From Streptomonospora nanhaiensis (GTDB lineage Bacteria; Actinomycetota; Actinomycetes; Streptosporangiales; Streptosporangiaceae), in contig NZ_CP113264.1 of assembly GCF_026642255.1 (NCBI RefSeq), forward strand, positions 1,736,001 to 1,800,000: 64,000 nucleotides of DNA, read 5' to 3'. The translations under genes were made by a program, and so were the position numbers. Numbering within the stretch: the first letter of the stretch is position 1; each line of letters begins with the position of its first letter. The notes under the pieces are model-generated. The model saw only the letters and a list, made by a program, of their open reading frames with translations, was not told where the DNA came from and did no database searches. Below are positions 25,674 to 33,729 of this stretch, one piece after another.

Positions 25674-27377
25674 CTACTCACCGGAGCCCGGATCCGAACG
25701 CGACCCGCTGACCGGCCGGGACCGCTCCTCCGCGGCCAGCGCCTCGCGCACCCCCTCGGCGGTGGTCTCCCGCAGCTCCTCGTCCAGGAGCAGCCAGCGG
25801 GTGATGCCGATCGACTCCAGGAACGGCAGGTTGTGGCTGGCGACCACGAGCGCGCCCTCGTAGGATTCGAGCGCTCCCGAGAGCTGCCGCACGCTGGCCA
25901 TGTCGAGGTTGTTGGTCGGCTCGTCCAGCATGACCAGCTGCGGGGCGGGCGCGGCGAGCATCGTCGCGGCGAGGGCGGCGCGGAAGCGCTCCCCTCCCGA
26001 GAGGGTGCCCGCGGGCTGCTCGGCGCGCTTGCCCTTGAACAGGAACCGCGCGAGCTGGGACCGGATGTGCTGGTCGGTGACCCCCGGCGCCAGGCGCGAC
26101 ACGTTCTCCACCACGCTCAGCTCCTCGTCGAGCACGTCCGGGCGCTGCGGCAGGAACCGCAGGGGCACGAACGCCTCGGCCTCGCCGGAGGAGGGCCCCA
26201 GCAGGCCGGAGAGCGTGCGCAGCAGCGTGGTCTTCCCCGCCCCGTTGCGTCCGATCAGCGCGACGCGCTCGGGGCCGCGCAGCTCCAGGTCCCCCTCCCG
26301 CAGGCTCCCGTACGGCAGGGACAGCCCCCGTGCCCGCAGGACCACGCGGCTCCCGGGCACGGCGGTGTGCGGGAGGTCCACCCTGATCTCCGCGTCGTCG
26401 CGGACCGCGTCCGCCGCCTCCTCCCGCCGCTCGCGCGCCTCGTCGAGGCGCTCCTCGTGCACGCCGCGCAGCTTGCCCGCGGACTCCTGCGCGGACCTCT
26501 TGAGACCTCCCGCGATGATCTTGGGGATGCCGCCCCGGTCGTCCAGGCGCTTGCTGTTGCGCTGGCGGCGGGCCAGTTTCATCCGGGTCTCCTCCAGCTC
26601 GCGCTTCTGCCTGCGCACGTCCGCGTCGGCGGCCCGCAGGGTCCGCTCCGCCGCCTCCTGCTGGGTGGCCAGCGCCTCCTCGTACGCGGAAAGGTTGCCC
26701 CCGTACCAGGTGACCGAGCCCGCCCGCAGCTCGGCGACGCGGTCCACGCGCTCCAGCAGCTCCCGGTCGTGGCTCACCACGACCAGCACCCCGGAGCGCC
26801 AGTCGTCGACGGCCTCGTACAGCCTGCGGCGGGCGAACACGTCGAGGTTGTTGGTGGGCTCGTCCAGGAGGAGGATGTCGGGGCGCTCCAGCAGCAGGGC
26901 GGCCAGGCGCAGCAGGACGGTCTCCCCGCCGGACATCTGCCCCACGGTGCGGTCCAGCTCGACGTGTCCCAGGCCGAGCGGGCCCAGGGTGGCCAGGGTC
27001 CGCTCCTCGACGTCCCAGTCGTCGCCGACCGCGTCGAAGTGCGCCTCGTCCGCGTCACCGGCCTCGATGGCGTGCAGGGCGGCGCGCCGCTCGGCGATGC
27101 CGAGGGCCTGGTCGACGCGCAGCGACGTGTCCAGGGTGATGTCCTGCGGAAGGTAGGCCAGGCTGCCGCCGGCGGACACCGAGCCCCCGGCCGGACTCAG
27201 CCGGCCGGCGAGCAGCCGCAGCAGGGTGGACTTGCCGGCGCCGTTGGCCCCGACGAGACCGGTGCGGCCCCGGCCGACGGAGAGTGAGAGCCCGTCGAAG
27301 ACGGGTGTGCCGTCCGCCCAACGGAAGGAGAGGGCGGAGCAGGTCAGGGAGACGCCGGTGGCAGGCGTACTCGGCAT
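25674..27377 (-). CDS. ABC-F family ATPase (ribosome protection type)
   Basis: A 567-residue tandem ATPase without membrane spans. The N-terminal cassette has GLVGANGAGKSTLLRLLAG and LLLDEPTNNLD, and the second has LIGRNGAGKTTLLRTLSG, SGGERFRAALAATM and VMLDEPTNNLDMAS. A charged interdomain linker (about 240-310, rich in Arg/Glu) is the region that reaches into the ribosome in ABC-F factors. Many actinobacterial members confer macrolide, lincosamide or pleuromutilin protection; a housekeeping Ettr-like role is possible. The ATG at 27377 has GAGGA upstream. Its long leader (27378-27640) suggests attenuation control. Confidence 0.92.
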   Translation of the reverse strand: MPSTPATGVSLTCSALSFRWADGTPVFDGLSLSVGRGRTGLVGANGAGKSTLLRLLAGRLSPAGGSVSAGGSLAYLPQDITLDTSLRVDQALGIAERRAALHAIEAGDADEAHFDAVGDDWDVEERTLATLGPLGLGHVELDRTVGQMSGGETVLLRLAALLLERPDILLLDEPTNNLDVFARRRLYEAVDDWRSGVLVVVSHDRELLERVDRVAELRAGSVTWYGGNLSAYEEALATQQEAAERTLRAADADVRRQKRELEETRMKLARRQRNSKRLDDRGGIPKIIAGGLKRSAQESAGKLRGVHEERLDEARERREEAADAVRDDAEIRVDLPHTAVPGSRVVLRARGLSLPYGSLREGDLELRGPERVALIGRNGAGKTTLLRTLSGLLGPSSGEAEAFVPLRFLPQRPDVLDEELSVVENVSRLAPGVTDQHIRSQLARFLFKGKRAEQPAGTLSGGERFRAALAATMLAAPAPQLVMLDEPTNNLDMASVRQLSGALESYEGALVVASHNLPFLESIGITRWLLLDEELRETTAEGVREALAAEERSRPVSGSRSDPGSGE

Positions 27378-27740
27378 GGTGTTCCTCGCGGTCGCAAGCG
27401 CTGTGAAGGGGTGGCTTCGTGGGCGAGCACCACGCGGCGGCCGCGTCTGAGGAGACGGGAGGTGTCCCGGGAGCATCGGGGACGTCCTGCGCCGAGGTCG
27501 CAAGCACGCGGGGTCACGGACGGCGTGGAAGCCAGTCGGGGTGTGACCGGTGTACGGGCCGGGCCGTACCGCGTGGTGATCGCGAACCTCAGATGCGCAA
27601 CGTCCACCTCTGTCGTCGACAACAGGACGTGGGCCACTTTAGGGGATGGACCGCCCCGGAGTAAACCGTGTTTCCCCGTGGCGTGTGCGCGGGTCCGGCG
27701 GACACCGGGGCCGGGCCGCCGGACCGGTGGCCCGGCGGGG
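27378..27740 (-). promoter_or_regulatory. Long leader and promoter of the ABC-F gene
   Basis: A promoter reads toward the ABC-F gene: -35 TTTACT (minus strand, 27660-27665), 18-bp spacer, -10 TAAAGT (27636-27641). The leader would be about 250 nt. Within it a frame from GTG 27607 runs 87 codons and overlaps the ABC-F start. There are several inverted repeats (for example ACGCGG-CCG-CCGCGT at about 27431-27446) and a 10-bp direct repeat GCTTGCGACC at 27390-27399 and 27496-27505, the first just before the ribosome site. This is the layout of a translation-dependent attenuator; antibiotic response is inference. Confidence 0.5.
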
Positions 27741-27911
27741 TCACCGGCGGCGGCGCCCCCAGCCGGAGCCGTAGCCCGCCACGTGCAGTGCGAGGCACAG
27801 CAGGCCGGCGAGGGCGAGGGTTCTCGTGGTGACGAGGTCCTGGATGCCCGTCCCGAGGAGTTCGAGGAGCAGGGCGAGTCCGAACAGGACCGCGGCGGCG
27901 GTGGCGAACAC
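27741..27911 (-). CDS. Small two-span membrane protein
   Basis: A 56-residue protein: GTG at 27911, GGAGG four bases upstream, TGA at 27741. It holds two hydrophobic helices (residues about 4-20, with AVLFGLALLLELLG, and about 32-46, with LALAGLLCLALHV) joined by a short polar turn and ending in a basic WGRRRR tail. By the positive-inside rule the C-terminus is cytoplasmic. I recognise no family. It lies in the gap between the ABC-F leader and tatA on the same strand as tatA. Codon use is strongly coding-like (nearly all third positions G or C). Confidence 0.6.
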   Translation of the reverse strand: MFATAAAVLFGLALLLELLGTGIQDLVTTRTLALAGLLCLALHVAGYGSGWGRRRR

Positions 27912-28086
27912 GGGGCCTCCGAGGGATGGTGGGTGTGTTCCCGGGCGCTACCCGTCTACCCGCGTGCCGAGGCGGCAACCACGGGCGCGGAGCCGCTGCC
28001 GACGCGGGTGCGCCGTGCCGTCGCGGTTGCGCGCCGCCCCGGCCCCCCGGCCCCGCGGTCCGCGCGGAGCCGGGGGCGGCCGCGGA

Positions 28087-28491
28087 TCAGCGGTCGGTGG
28101 CGGGCCGCTCCTGCGGGGACTCCTCCCCGTCCTCGGGGCGGTGCGCCGGCCCCTCCAGGGAGGCCCGGGGGACAGGCCGCGCCTGGTGGTACGGGTGCTG
28201 ACCGGGGTCGTGCGGCTCGGGCCGGTCGTACCCCGGGGAGGGGGTGCGGGGAGGGACGTGCCCGGTCCGCTCCGCCGACGGCTGCCCCTGCTCGTGTCCG
28301 GCCCGGGGGCCGGGCGGAGCCGCCGCCTCCCCGTCGGGGCGGTCGTCCTCGTCGCTGAGCCCCTTGGCCTCGGCCTTGAGGATCCGCGCGCTGCGCCCGA
28401 GCGACCGCGCCAACGCGGGCAGCCTGCTCGCGCCGAACAGCAGCAGCGCGATCACCAGCAGGATCATGATCTCGCGTGCGCCGATACCCAT
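28087..28491 (-). CDS. Twin-arginine translocase subunit TatA/TatE homolog
   Basis: A 134-residue protein with the TatA plan: a short N-terminal membrane helix (EIMILLVIALLLFGASRLP) with the FG pair at its end, an amphipathic helix (LARSLGRSARILKAEAKGL), and a long polar Pro-rich C-terminal tail of about 80 residues. TatA oligomers form the translocation pore for folded twin-arginine substrates. The tail is longer than usual and probably disordered. AGGAA precedes the start. It follows the response-regulator gene by 54 bp on the same strand, so the two may be co-transcribed. No tatC is nearby, so it may be an extra copy. Confidence 0.85.
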   Translation of the reverse strand: MGIGAREIMILLVIALLLFGASRLPALARSLGRSARILKAEAKGLSDEDDRPDGEAAAPPGPRAGHEQGQPSAERTGHVPPRTPSPGYDRPEPHDPGQHPYHQARPVPRASLEGPAHRPEDGEESPQERPATDR

Positions 28492-28545
28492 GTCGTCGTT
28501 CCTTTCCTCGTGGGGATCACGTGCCCGGGGCGGGCGGCCCCGGGT

Positions 28546-29259
28546 TCACCGCCGGTCCCTGCCGGGCGGTTCGCCCGGCAGGAAGCGGAACCCCGCCCCC
28601 GTCTCGGTGACGAAGTAGCGTGGCCGTCGCGGATCCGGTTCCAGCCGCCTCCTGATGTGGGACATGAACACGCGCAGGTAGTGGTGTTCGGTACCGTACC
28701 CGGGCCCCCACACCTCACGCAGCAGCCTGTCCCGCGCGACCAGGGCGCCGGGCTCGGCCGCCAGCACCTCGACGATGCGCCACTGCCGGGGCGTCAGGGG
28801 CACGGGCCGCCCCTGCCGGGTGACGCGCTCGGCCCGGAAGTCGATGGTGAAGTCCGCGGTGACGAGCGGGGGAGGGGGCGGGTGCGGCGCCGCCCGCCGC
28901 CGCATGACCGAGCGCAGGCGGGCGAAGAGCTCGCCCATGGAGAAGGGCTTGGTGACGTAGTCGTCCGCGCCCGCGTCCAGCGCCTCCACCTTGGTCGCGG
29001 GCGCGTCGTCGCCCGACACCACCAGGACGGGGGCCTCGCTCCACACACGCAGGCTCCGCAGGACGCCCAACCCGCCCAGAGACGGCAGGCACAGGTCGAG
29101 GAGGACCGCGTCGGGGCGGTGTTCAGCGGCCAGGGCCAGCGCCTGCTCCCCGGTCGCCGCGTAGAGGGGCGTGTACCCCCGCGCGCGGAGGTTCATGCCG
29201 AGCGTCCTCCGGACGGTGAGGTCGTCGTCGACCACCAGGACCCCTGGGATCCGCTCCAT
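28546..29259 (-). CDS. OmpR/KdpE-like response regulator (orphan)
   Basis: A 237-residue regulator. Its receiver has VLVVDDDLTVRRTL, the phosphorylation Asp in AVLLDLCLPSLGG, and Lys in DDYVTKPFSMGELF. The C-terminal winged helix has LTPRQWRIVEVLA, VARDRLLREVWGPGYG and the recognition stretch HYLRVFMSHIRRRLEPDP. This wording is that of KdpE regulators. No sensor kinase or kdp genes are in view, so it is an orphan here. The ATG at 29259 is preceded by GGGGGAGG. A phased direct repeat 190 bp upstream (29446-29464) is a likely binding site. Confidence 0.88.
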   Translation of the reverse strand: MERIPGVLVVDDDLTVRRTLGMNLRARGYTPLYAATGEQALALAAEHRPDAVLLDLCLPSLGGLGVLRSLRVWSEAPVLVVSGDDAPATKVEALDAGADDYVTKPFSMGELFARLRSVMRRRAAPHPPPPPLVTADFTIDFRAERVTRQGRPVPLTPRQWRIVEVLAAEPGALVARDRLLREVWGPGYGTEHHYLRVFMSHIRRRLEPDPRRPRYFVTETGAGFRFLPGEPPGRDRR

Positions 29260-29606
29260 CCTCCCCCTTCCGTTCCGGTTCCCCGCCGCCGGGGCCGGGC
29301 CCGCGTCCGGCGGTCCCCGCCGGAGCCGAGGGGGAGGGGCCGGCGCCCGGCGCGCCCGGTGCGTCCGGTCCGCCGGAACCATCGAAGGGGATCCCGGGGG
29401 CGCGGGGGCGGGTCCTAACGGTTTCCATGCGGGTCCGGGCCGGGATCCTGACGCCTTCCTGACGTTCGCGGGCTCGGGGGCGCTGCGGCCCGCGCCGCCG
29501 GGGCACCGTCATGGCAGTGCGCCGGCCCCGCGCCGGGGGCACCGCCCCGCCCCGCCCCGGCCCGGGGCGGGGCCGGGGCGGCCCGGCCCCGGCCCCGAGG
29601 GCGCGT
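29260..29606. promoter_or_regulatory. Regulator promoter region with phased direct repeat
   Basis: No gene in these 347 bp. On the minus strand CGTCAGGA occurs twice (29457-29464 and 29446-29453), start to start 11 bp apart, one helical turn. That is how OmpR-type dimers bind. It lies upstream of the KdpE-like gene and may be an autoregulatory site. The remainder is G/C-rich with no recognisable signal. Confidence 0.5.
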
Positions 29607-30131
29607 TCAGGACAGTCCGCCCACCGGGTCCTCCCCGGCCCGCCACCACACCCCGAGCCGCTGCCGCGCCACCAGCCACCCCGCGTCCGTCCGCACGAAG
29701 TCCCAGTCGTAGGGCCCGCCCATCTGGAACGGCCCGCCCGGGTCCGGCTCTTCGCCGACCGCCACGAACCACATGTAGCCGATCCCCGTCGCCCGGTCGC
29801 CCGCCACCTCGAACGCCGTGTTCAGCAGGTGGTGCTGCATGTGCGCGTACGGCTCCTCCGCGTCCCGCACCGTGCGCAGGATCTCCTCCCGGCCGCGCAC
29901 CGCCTCCCACGGTCCGAACTCCAGGACCGCGTCCTCCGCCCAGCAGGCGATCCAGGCGTCCCAGTCCCGCGCGTCGAGGGCGCGCCAGCCCCGCACCAGC
30001 AGCTCGCGCAGGGACTCCTCGACCGCGAGGTCCTCCAGGGCGCGCAGGCGGTCCTCCAGGAGGCCGAGTCTCCGCACCAGCCCGGACACGTCCGCGGGAC
30101 CGGGCCGCCCGTCGTCCCGCGCCGGGCTCAC
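29607..30131 (-). CDS. SnoaL-like / NTF2-fold protein
   Basis: A 174-residue protein of the nuclear-transport-factor-2 fold as in SnoaL-like and dehydratase-like enzymes. The N-terminal helix carries heptads (LGLLEDRLRALEDLAV), then WRALDARDWDAWIACWAEDAVLEFG, MQHHLLNTAFEVAGDRATG, and the last strands YDWDFVRTDAGWLVARQRL. These proteins bind small hydrophobic substrates; the function is unknown. The GTG start overlaps the stop of the SDR gene by 4 bp, so both are one operon and may act on the same metabolite. Confidence 0.83.
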   Translation of the reverse strand: MSPARDDGRPGPADVSGLVRRLGLLEDRLRALEDLAVEESLRELLVRGWRALDARDWDAWIACWAEDAVLEFGPWEAVRGREEILRTVRDAEEPYAHMQHHLLNTAFEVAGDRATGIGYMWFVAVGEEPDPGGPFQMGGPYDWDFVRTDAGWLVARQRLGVWWRAGEDPVGGLS

Positions 30132-30871
30132 TGCGCGCTCCCGACCGGGCGCAGCACGATCTCGTTGACGTCGACGCCGGGCGCGGCGGACACCGCGTAG
30201 GCGATGGCGTCCGCGACCGCCGCCGCGGGCAGGGCCACCGCGCGGTAGGTCCGCATCGCCTCCCGGGCCTCGGGGTCGGTGATGCCGTCGGCCAGCTCGG
30301 ACTCGGTCACACCGGGCGAGACGAGCGTGACCCGCACCGCCCCACCGGACTCCTGGCGCAGCCCCTCCGTCAGGGCCCGCACGGCGAACTTGCTCGCGCA
30401 GTAGACGGCCGCGGTCGGGGACACCTCGTACGCGCCCACGGACGCCACGTTCACCACGTGCCCGGAGCCCTGCGCCCGCATCACCGGCAGCGCGGCGCCG
30501 ATGCCGTGCAGCACGCCCCGCACGTTCACGTCGACCATCCGCTCCCACTCGTCGGTGAGGCCGGCCGACAGCGGGGAGAGCGGCATCACCCCGGCATTGT
30601 TGACGAGGACGTCGACCCGGCCGAAGGCGTCCCGCGCCGCGGCGACGAAGGCGTCCACCGAGCCCGCGTCGGTCACGTCGAGGCGCCGGCACGCGGCGGT
30701 CGCGCCGCCCTCCGCCAGCTCGTCCACCAGGCGGGTGAGGCGGTCGGTGCGCCGGGCGCCCAGGAAGACGCGGTGGCCGTCGGCCGCGAGGCGCCGCGCG
30801 GTAGCCTCGCCGATACCGCTGCTCGCGCCGGTGATCAGAACACTCTTGGGGACAGGCGTGGCGTCGTTCAT
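30128..30871 (-). CDS. Short-chain dehydrogenase/reductase
   Basis: A 247-residue classical SDR. The cofactor site is GASSGIGEA near residue 17, the NAG motif is VNNAGVMPLSP near residue 90, and the catalytic YxxxK is in AVYCASKFAVRAL with an upstream Ser. The Arg in GARRTDR after beta-2 suggests NADP(H). Substrate unknown. ATG at 30871 has AGAGAGGG upstream. It is coupled to the SnoaL-like gene (4-bp overlap) and lies downstream of the carnitine operon, from which a perfect 34-bp palindrome separates it. Confidence 0.92.
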   Translation of the reverse strand: MNDATPVPKSVLITGASSGIGEATARRLAADGHRVFLGARRTDRLTRLVDELAEGGATAACRRLDVTDAGSVDAFVAAARDAFGRVDVLVNNAGVMPLSPLSAGLTDEWERMVDVNVRGVLHGIGAALPVMRAQGSGHVVNVASVGAYEVSPTAAVYCASKFAVRALTEGLRQESGGAVRVTLVSPGVTESELADGITDPEAREAMRTYRAVALPAAAVADAIAYAVSAAPGVDVNEIVLRPVGSAQ

Positions 30872-31223
30872 ACGGGTGTGCCCTCTCTCGGGGGTCGGTC
30901 GGATACGGGCGCCGACCCGGCCTCGCGGCCGGGGCGGCGCCGTCGTGATCCACCGTCCACCGTTCGGGCGGGCCCGGCCAGGACGTGCTCCGCCCGGACC
31001 GGGCGGTCCTGGGTGCGGCACACCCCGGCACGGGCCGTCCTCCCGCGCTCGCGGGCAGCGTTCCCCGCCCCGACCCGTTCCGGCCGGTACGTTCGGGCGC
31101 AGCCCGCCCCAGGGGGCCCGCCGACGGCCCGGGCCCCGGCCGGGAGGCGCCGGACCGCCCCGCGACGCCCCTGCCGACGGCCGCTCCCGCGGGAGCGGCC
31201 GTCGGCCGCGGGCCGGGGGAGCG
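30872..31223. other. Intergenic region between carnitine operon and SDR operon
   Basis: These 352 bp contain the 34-bp terminator palindrome at its right end and then about 270 bp of G/C-rich DNA without a gene. The promoter of the SDR operon should lie here, but I cannot point to convincing hexamers. Confidence 0.4.
31173..31206. terminator. 34-bp perfect palindrome ending the carnitine operon
   Basis: GCCGACGGCCGCTCCCG at 31173-31189 is followed immediately by its exact complement at 31190-31206. It lies 17 bp past the stop of the last carnitine gene on the minus strand, so it is most simply a terminator. Confidence 0.7.
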
Positions 31224-31676
31224 CTACCCGCCGACGGCGCGGCCCGCGTAGTCGGGGGCCGGCTCGGCGAGGGCCGCGAGGCCCGCCGCGACGTCCTCGG
31301 GGAAGGGCACCGCCCGGCCCCGGCCCCGGTCGACGTGGAGCGCCATGAGCTCCTCGGTCGCCGCCAGCTCGCCGCCGACCCGCATCTCGTGGCAGAGCCG
31401 CGCCTTCTTGGCGGCGGGGCCGCCCGGGCCCGGGCCCACCACCCGGGTGCGGATCTCGACCTCGGCGTCGGCGGCGACCTCCTGCAGGTACCGCACGTGC
31501 GCCTCGACCGTGTACAGCGAACAGCCGGTCCGCTCCCGGTAGGCGGCGTCCAGGCCGACCCGGTCCATCAGCGCGTCCGTCGCGAACCCGAAGAGCAGGA
31601 CGTAGTAGGCCTCGCTGAGGTGGCCGTTGTAGTCGATCCACTCGGGACGGAGCCGCCGGACGAGGGCCGCGCTCAC
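31224..31676 (-). CDS. Thioesterase, probable betainyl-CoA thioesterase
   Basis: A 150-residue hot-dog-fold thioesterase of the 4-hydroxybenzoyl-CoA type: PEWIDYNGHLSEAYYVLLFG contains the Asp/Asn-Gly-His active-site region, then YLQEVAADAEVEIRTRVVG. It overlaps the carnitine dehydrogenase stop by 4 bp (GTGA). In the known carnitine pathway the enzyme next to carnitine dehydrogenase hydrolyses betainyl-CoA to glycine betaine; that is inferred from context, since the motifs alone only give the family. Confidence 0.82.
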   Translation of the reverse strand: MSAALVRRLRPEWIDYNGHLSEAYYVLLFGFATDALMDRVGLDAAYRERTGCSLYTVEAHVRYLQEVAADAEVEIRTRVVGPGPGGPAAKKARLCHEMRVGGELAATEELMALHVDRGRGRAVPFPEDVAAGLAALAEPAPDYAGRAVGG

Positions 31677-32662
31677 GCCTGACCCCCCGCCCGCTCGGCG
31701 GCCTCCTCGCGTTCGACCTCCTCGAGTGCCCGGGCCACCGCGATCAGGCGGCGGTCGCGCTGGGCGATCAGCTCGGCGGTGGAGCGCCCGGCCACGACCT
31801 CGTCGGTGCCCGCCACCATGCGGTCCCGCAGCTCGGCGGTGAGCTCGGGCGCCTCCAGACGGGTCCACGGGGACTTCAGGGACGGGCCGAAGTGGTCGAG
31901 CATGTGCGCCATGCCTCCCTCTCCCCCGGCGAGGTGGAAGGTCAGGCAGGGGCCGAAGAAGGCCCAGCGCAGCCCGGGGCCGCTGGTCATCGCCAGGTCG
32001 ATCTGCTCCACGGTCGCCTCTTCCTCGGCGACCATGTGCAGGGCCTCGCGCCAGGCCGCCTCCTGGATCCGGTTGCCGATGAACCCCGGGAGCTCCTGCT
32101 CCATGGTGATCACCGACTTGCCCGCGGCGCGGTAGAAGTCCGAGGCCCAGTCGACGGCCCACCGCTCGCTCCGTGCACCGCCGACGACCTCGACCAGGGG
32201 GACGAGGTAGGGCGGGTTGAACGGGTGGCCGACCACGAGCCGTCCCGGCGTCCGCGCCCCCACCTGCATCTCGCTCATGCTGTAGCCGGAGGTGGACGAG
32301 GCGATGACCACGCCCTCGGGGGTGGCGGCGTCGATCTCGGCCAGCAGGCCGATCTTCAGGTCGAGGCGCTCCGGCGCGCTCTCCTGGACGAAGTCCGCCT
32401 CGGAGACGGCGTCGGCCAGCGTGTCGGCGACCCGCAGGTTCGCCGTGGAGGCCCCCTCCGCCAGGCCCAGGCTCTCCAGGGCGGGCCAGGCCGAGGCGAC
32501 CAGCCCGCGCAGCCTGCTCCCGGCGTCCGGGGCGGGGTCCCAGGCGACCACCCGGTAGCCGCGGCCCAGGAAGTGGGCGACCCAGCCGCCCCCGATGACA
32601 CCCGCTCCGACGCAGGCGACCGTGCGCACGGCCCCGGGGGCGGTTCTCGCGTTCTCCGTCAT
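31673..32662 (-). CDS. L-carnitine dehydrogenase (3-hydroxyacyl-CoA dehydrogenase family)
   Basis: A 329-residue NAD-dependent dehydrogenase oxidising the hydroxyl of L-carnitine to 3-dehydrocarnitine. The Rossmann motif is VGAGVIGGGWVAHFLGRGY, the catalytic region holds SSTSGYSMSEM and VVGHPFNPPYLVPLVEVVGG, and the C-terminal domain has FIGNRIQEAAWREALHMV. The acidic Asp after beta-2 (VAWDPAP) favours NAD. ATG at 32662 has GAGGAG four bases upstream. The substrate is assigned from the neighbours: a BKACE enzyme, a thioesterase and a BCCT transporter. Without them, a generic 3-hydroxyacyl-CoA dehydrogenase could not be excluded. Confidence 0.87.
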   Translation of the reverse strand: MTENARTAPGAVRTVACVGAGVIGGGWVAHFLGRGYRVVAWDPAPDAGSRLRGLVASAWPALESLGLAEGASTANLRVADTLADAVSEADFVQESAPERLDLKIGLLAEIDAATPEGVVIASSTSGYSMSEMQVGARTPGRLVVGHPFNPPYLVPLVEVVGGARSERWAVDWASDFYRAAGKSVITMEQELPGFIGNRIQEAAWREALHMVAEEEATVEQIDLAMTSGPGLRWAFFGPCLTFHLAGGEGGMAHMLDHFGPSLKSPWTRLEAPELTAELRDRMVAGTDEVVAGRSTAELIAQRDRRLIAVARALEEVEREEAAERAGGQA

Positions 32663-32714
32663 CGTGCTCCTCATGTGGTGGCGTTGTGCGGTGGCGTTCG
32701 TCGTCGGCCGCGGG

Positions 32715-33614
32715 TCAGGCCGCGCCGCGGAGTCCGAGCATGGCGCGGGTCTCGTCCGGTGTGGCCACCCGGGCGCCGAGCTGCTCGATGATGCCGACGG
32801 CCTTCTCGGTGAGCTGGCCGTTGGTGGCCTTCACCCCGCGGCTGAGGTAGAGGTTGTCCTCCAGGCCCACCCGGGCGTGCCCGCCGAGCAGCACCGACTG
32901 CGCCACCCACGGCATCTGCTTGCGGCCGATGGAGAAGCTCGCCCACTGCGCGCCCTCCGGGAGCATGTTCACCATCGACAGGAGGACGCCCGGGTCCGAC
33001 GGCGCGCCGTAGGGGATGCCGGTGCACAGCTGGAACATCGTCGGGTCGTCGATCAGGCCCTCCGCGTGCATGGTCCTGGCGAACCACAGCTGGCCGGTGT
33101 CGAAGATCTCCAGCTCCGGACGGACCCCGAGCTCCTGGATGCGCCTGGCGCCCGCGCGCAGCATGTCCGGGGTGGAGATGTAGACATGACTGCCGTCGCC
33201 GAAGTTCAGGCTGCCGCAGTCCAGGGTGCAGATGTCGGGCAGCAGCTCCTCCACGTGCGGCAGGCGGTCCAGCCCGTTGACGAGGTCGGTGCCCTCCTCG
33301 AACCGGAGGGGGTCCTCCTGGCCGATCACCAGGTCGCCGCCCATCCCCGCGGTGAGGTTGATGACGATGTCGGTGCCGGTCTGGCGGATGCGGTCGACGA
33401 CCTCCCGGTAGAGGGCGCCGTCCCGCGAGGGGGCGCCCGTCTCGGGGTCGCGGACGTGGATGTGCACCGCGCTGGCGCCGGCCCCGGCGGCCTCGACCGC
33501 GGCGGCGGCGATCTGCGCGGGCGTCACGGGGACGTGCTCGCTCCGGCCGACGGTGTCCCCCGCGCCGGTGAGGGCGCAGGTCAGGATGGGCTTGTGGTTC
33601 ATGGTGTCGCTCAC
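32715..33614 (-). CDS. BKACE family beta-keto acid cleavage enzyme (dehydrocarnitine cleavage)
   Basis: A 299-residue TIM-barrel enzyme of the DUF849/BKACE family, which condenses a beta-keto acid with acetyl-CoA and gives acetoacetate plus a CoA ester. Zinc ligands are the HIH of [26 protein letters not shown] and [15 protein letters not shown] are further family motifs. In a carnitine cluster its substrate would be 3-dehydrocarnitine, yielding betainyl-CoA. GTG at 33614 has GGAG 7 bases upstream; ATG 33602 does not. It starts the operon; carnitine dehydrogenase follows after 52 bp. Confidence 0.9.
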   Translation of the reverse strand: MSDTMNHKPILTCALTGAGDTVGRSEHVPVTPAQIAAAAVEAAGAGASAVHIHVRDPETGAPSRDGALYREVVDRIRQTGTDIVINLTAGMGGDLVIGQEDPLRFEEGTDLVNGLDRLPHVEELLPDICTLDCGSLNFGDGSHVYISTPDMLRAGARRIQELGVRPELEIFDTGQLWFARTMHAEGLIDDPTMFQLCTGIPYGAPSDPGVLLSMVNMLPEGAQWASFSIGRKQMPWVAQSVLLGGHARVGLEDNLYLSRGVKATNGQLTEKAVGIIEQLGARVATPDETRAMLGLRGAA

Positions 33615-33729
33615 GGCGGTGCTCCGTCTCTCTGAGTGCGGTTTCTCGGGCTCGGACCGGGCGGGCCGTCGGGCGCCGGAAGGGGCGCGGTCGGGCCGTG
33701 CGGTCCGCAGGGGCGGGGCACCGGAGGGC

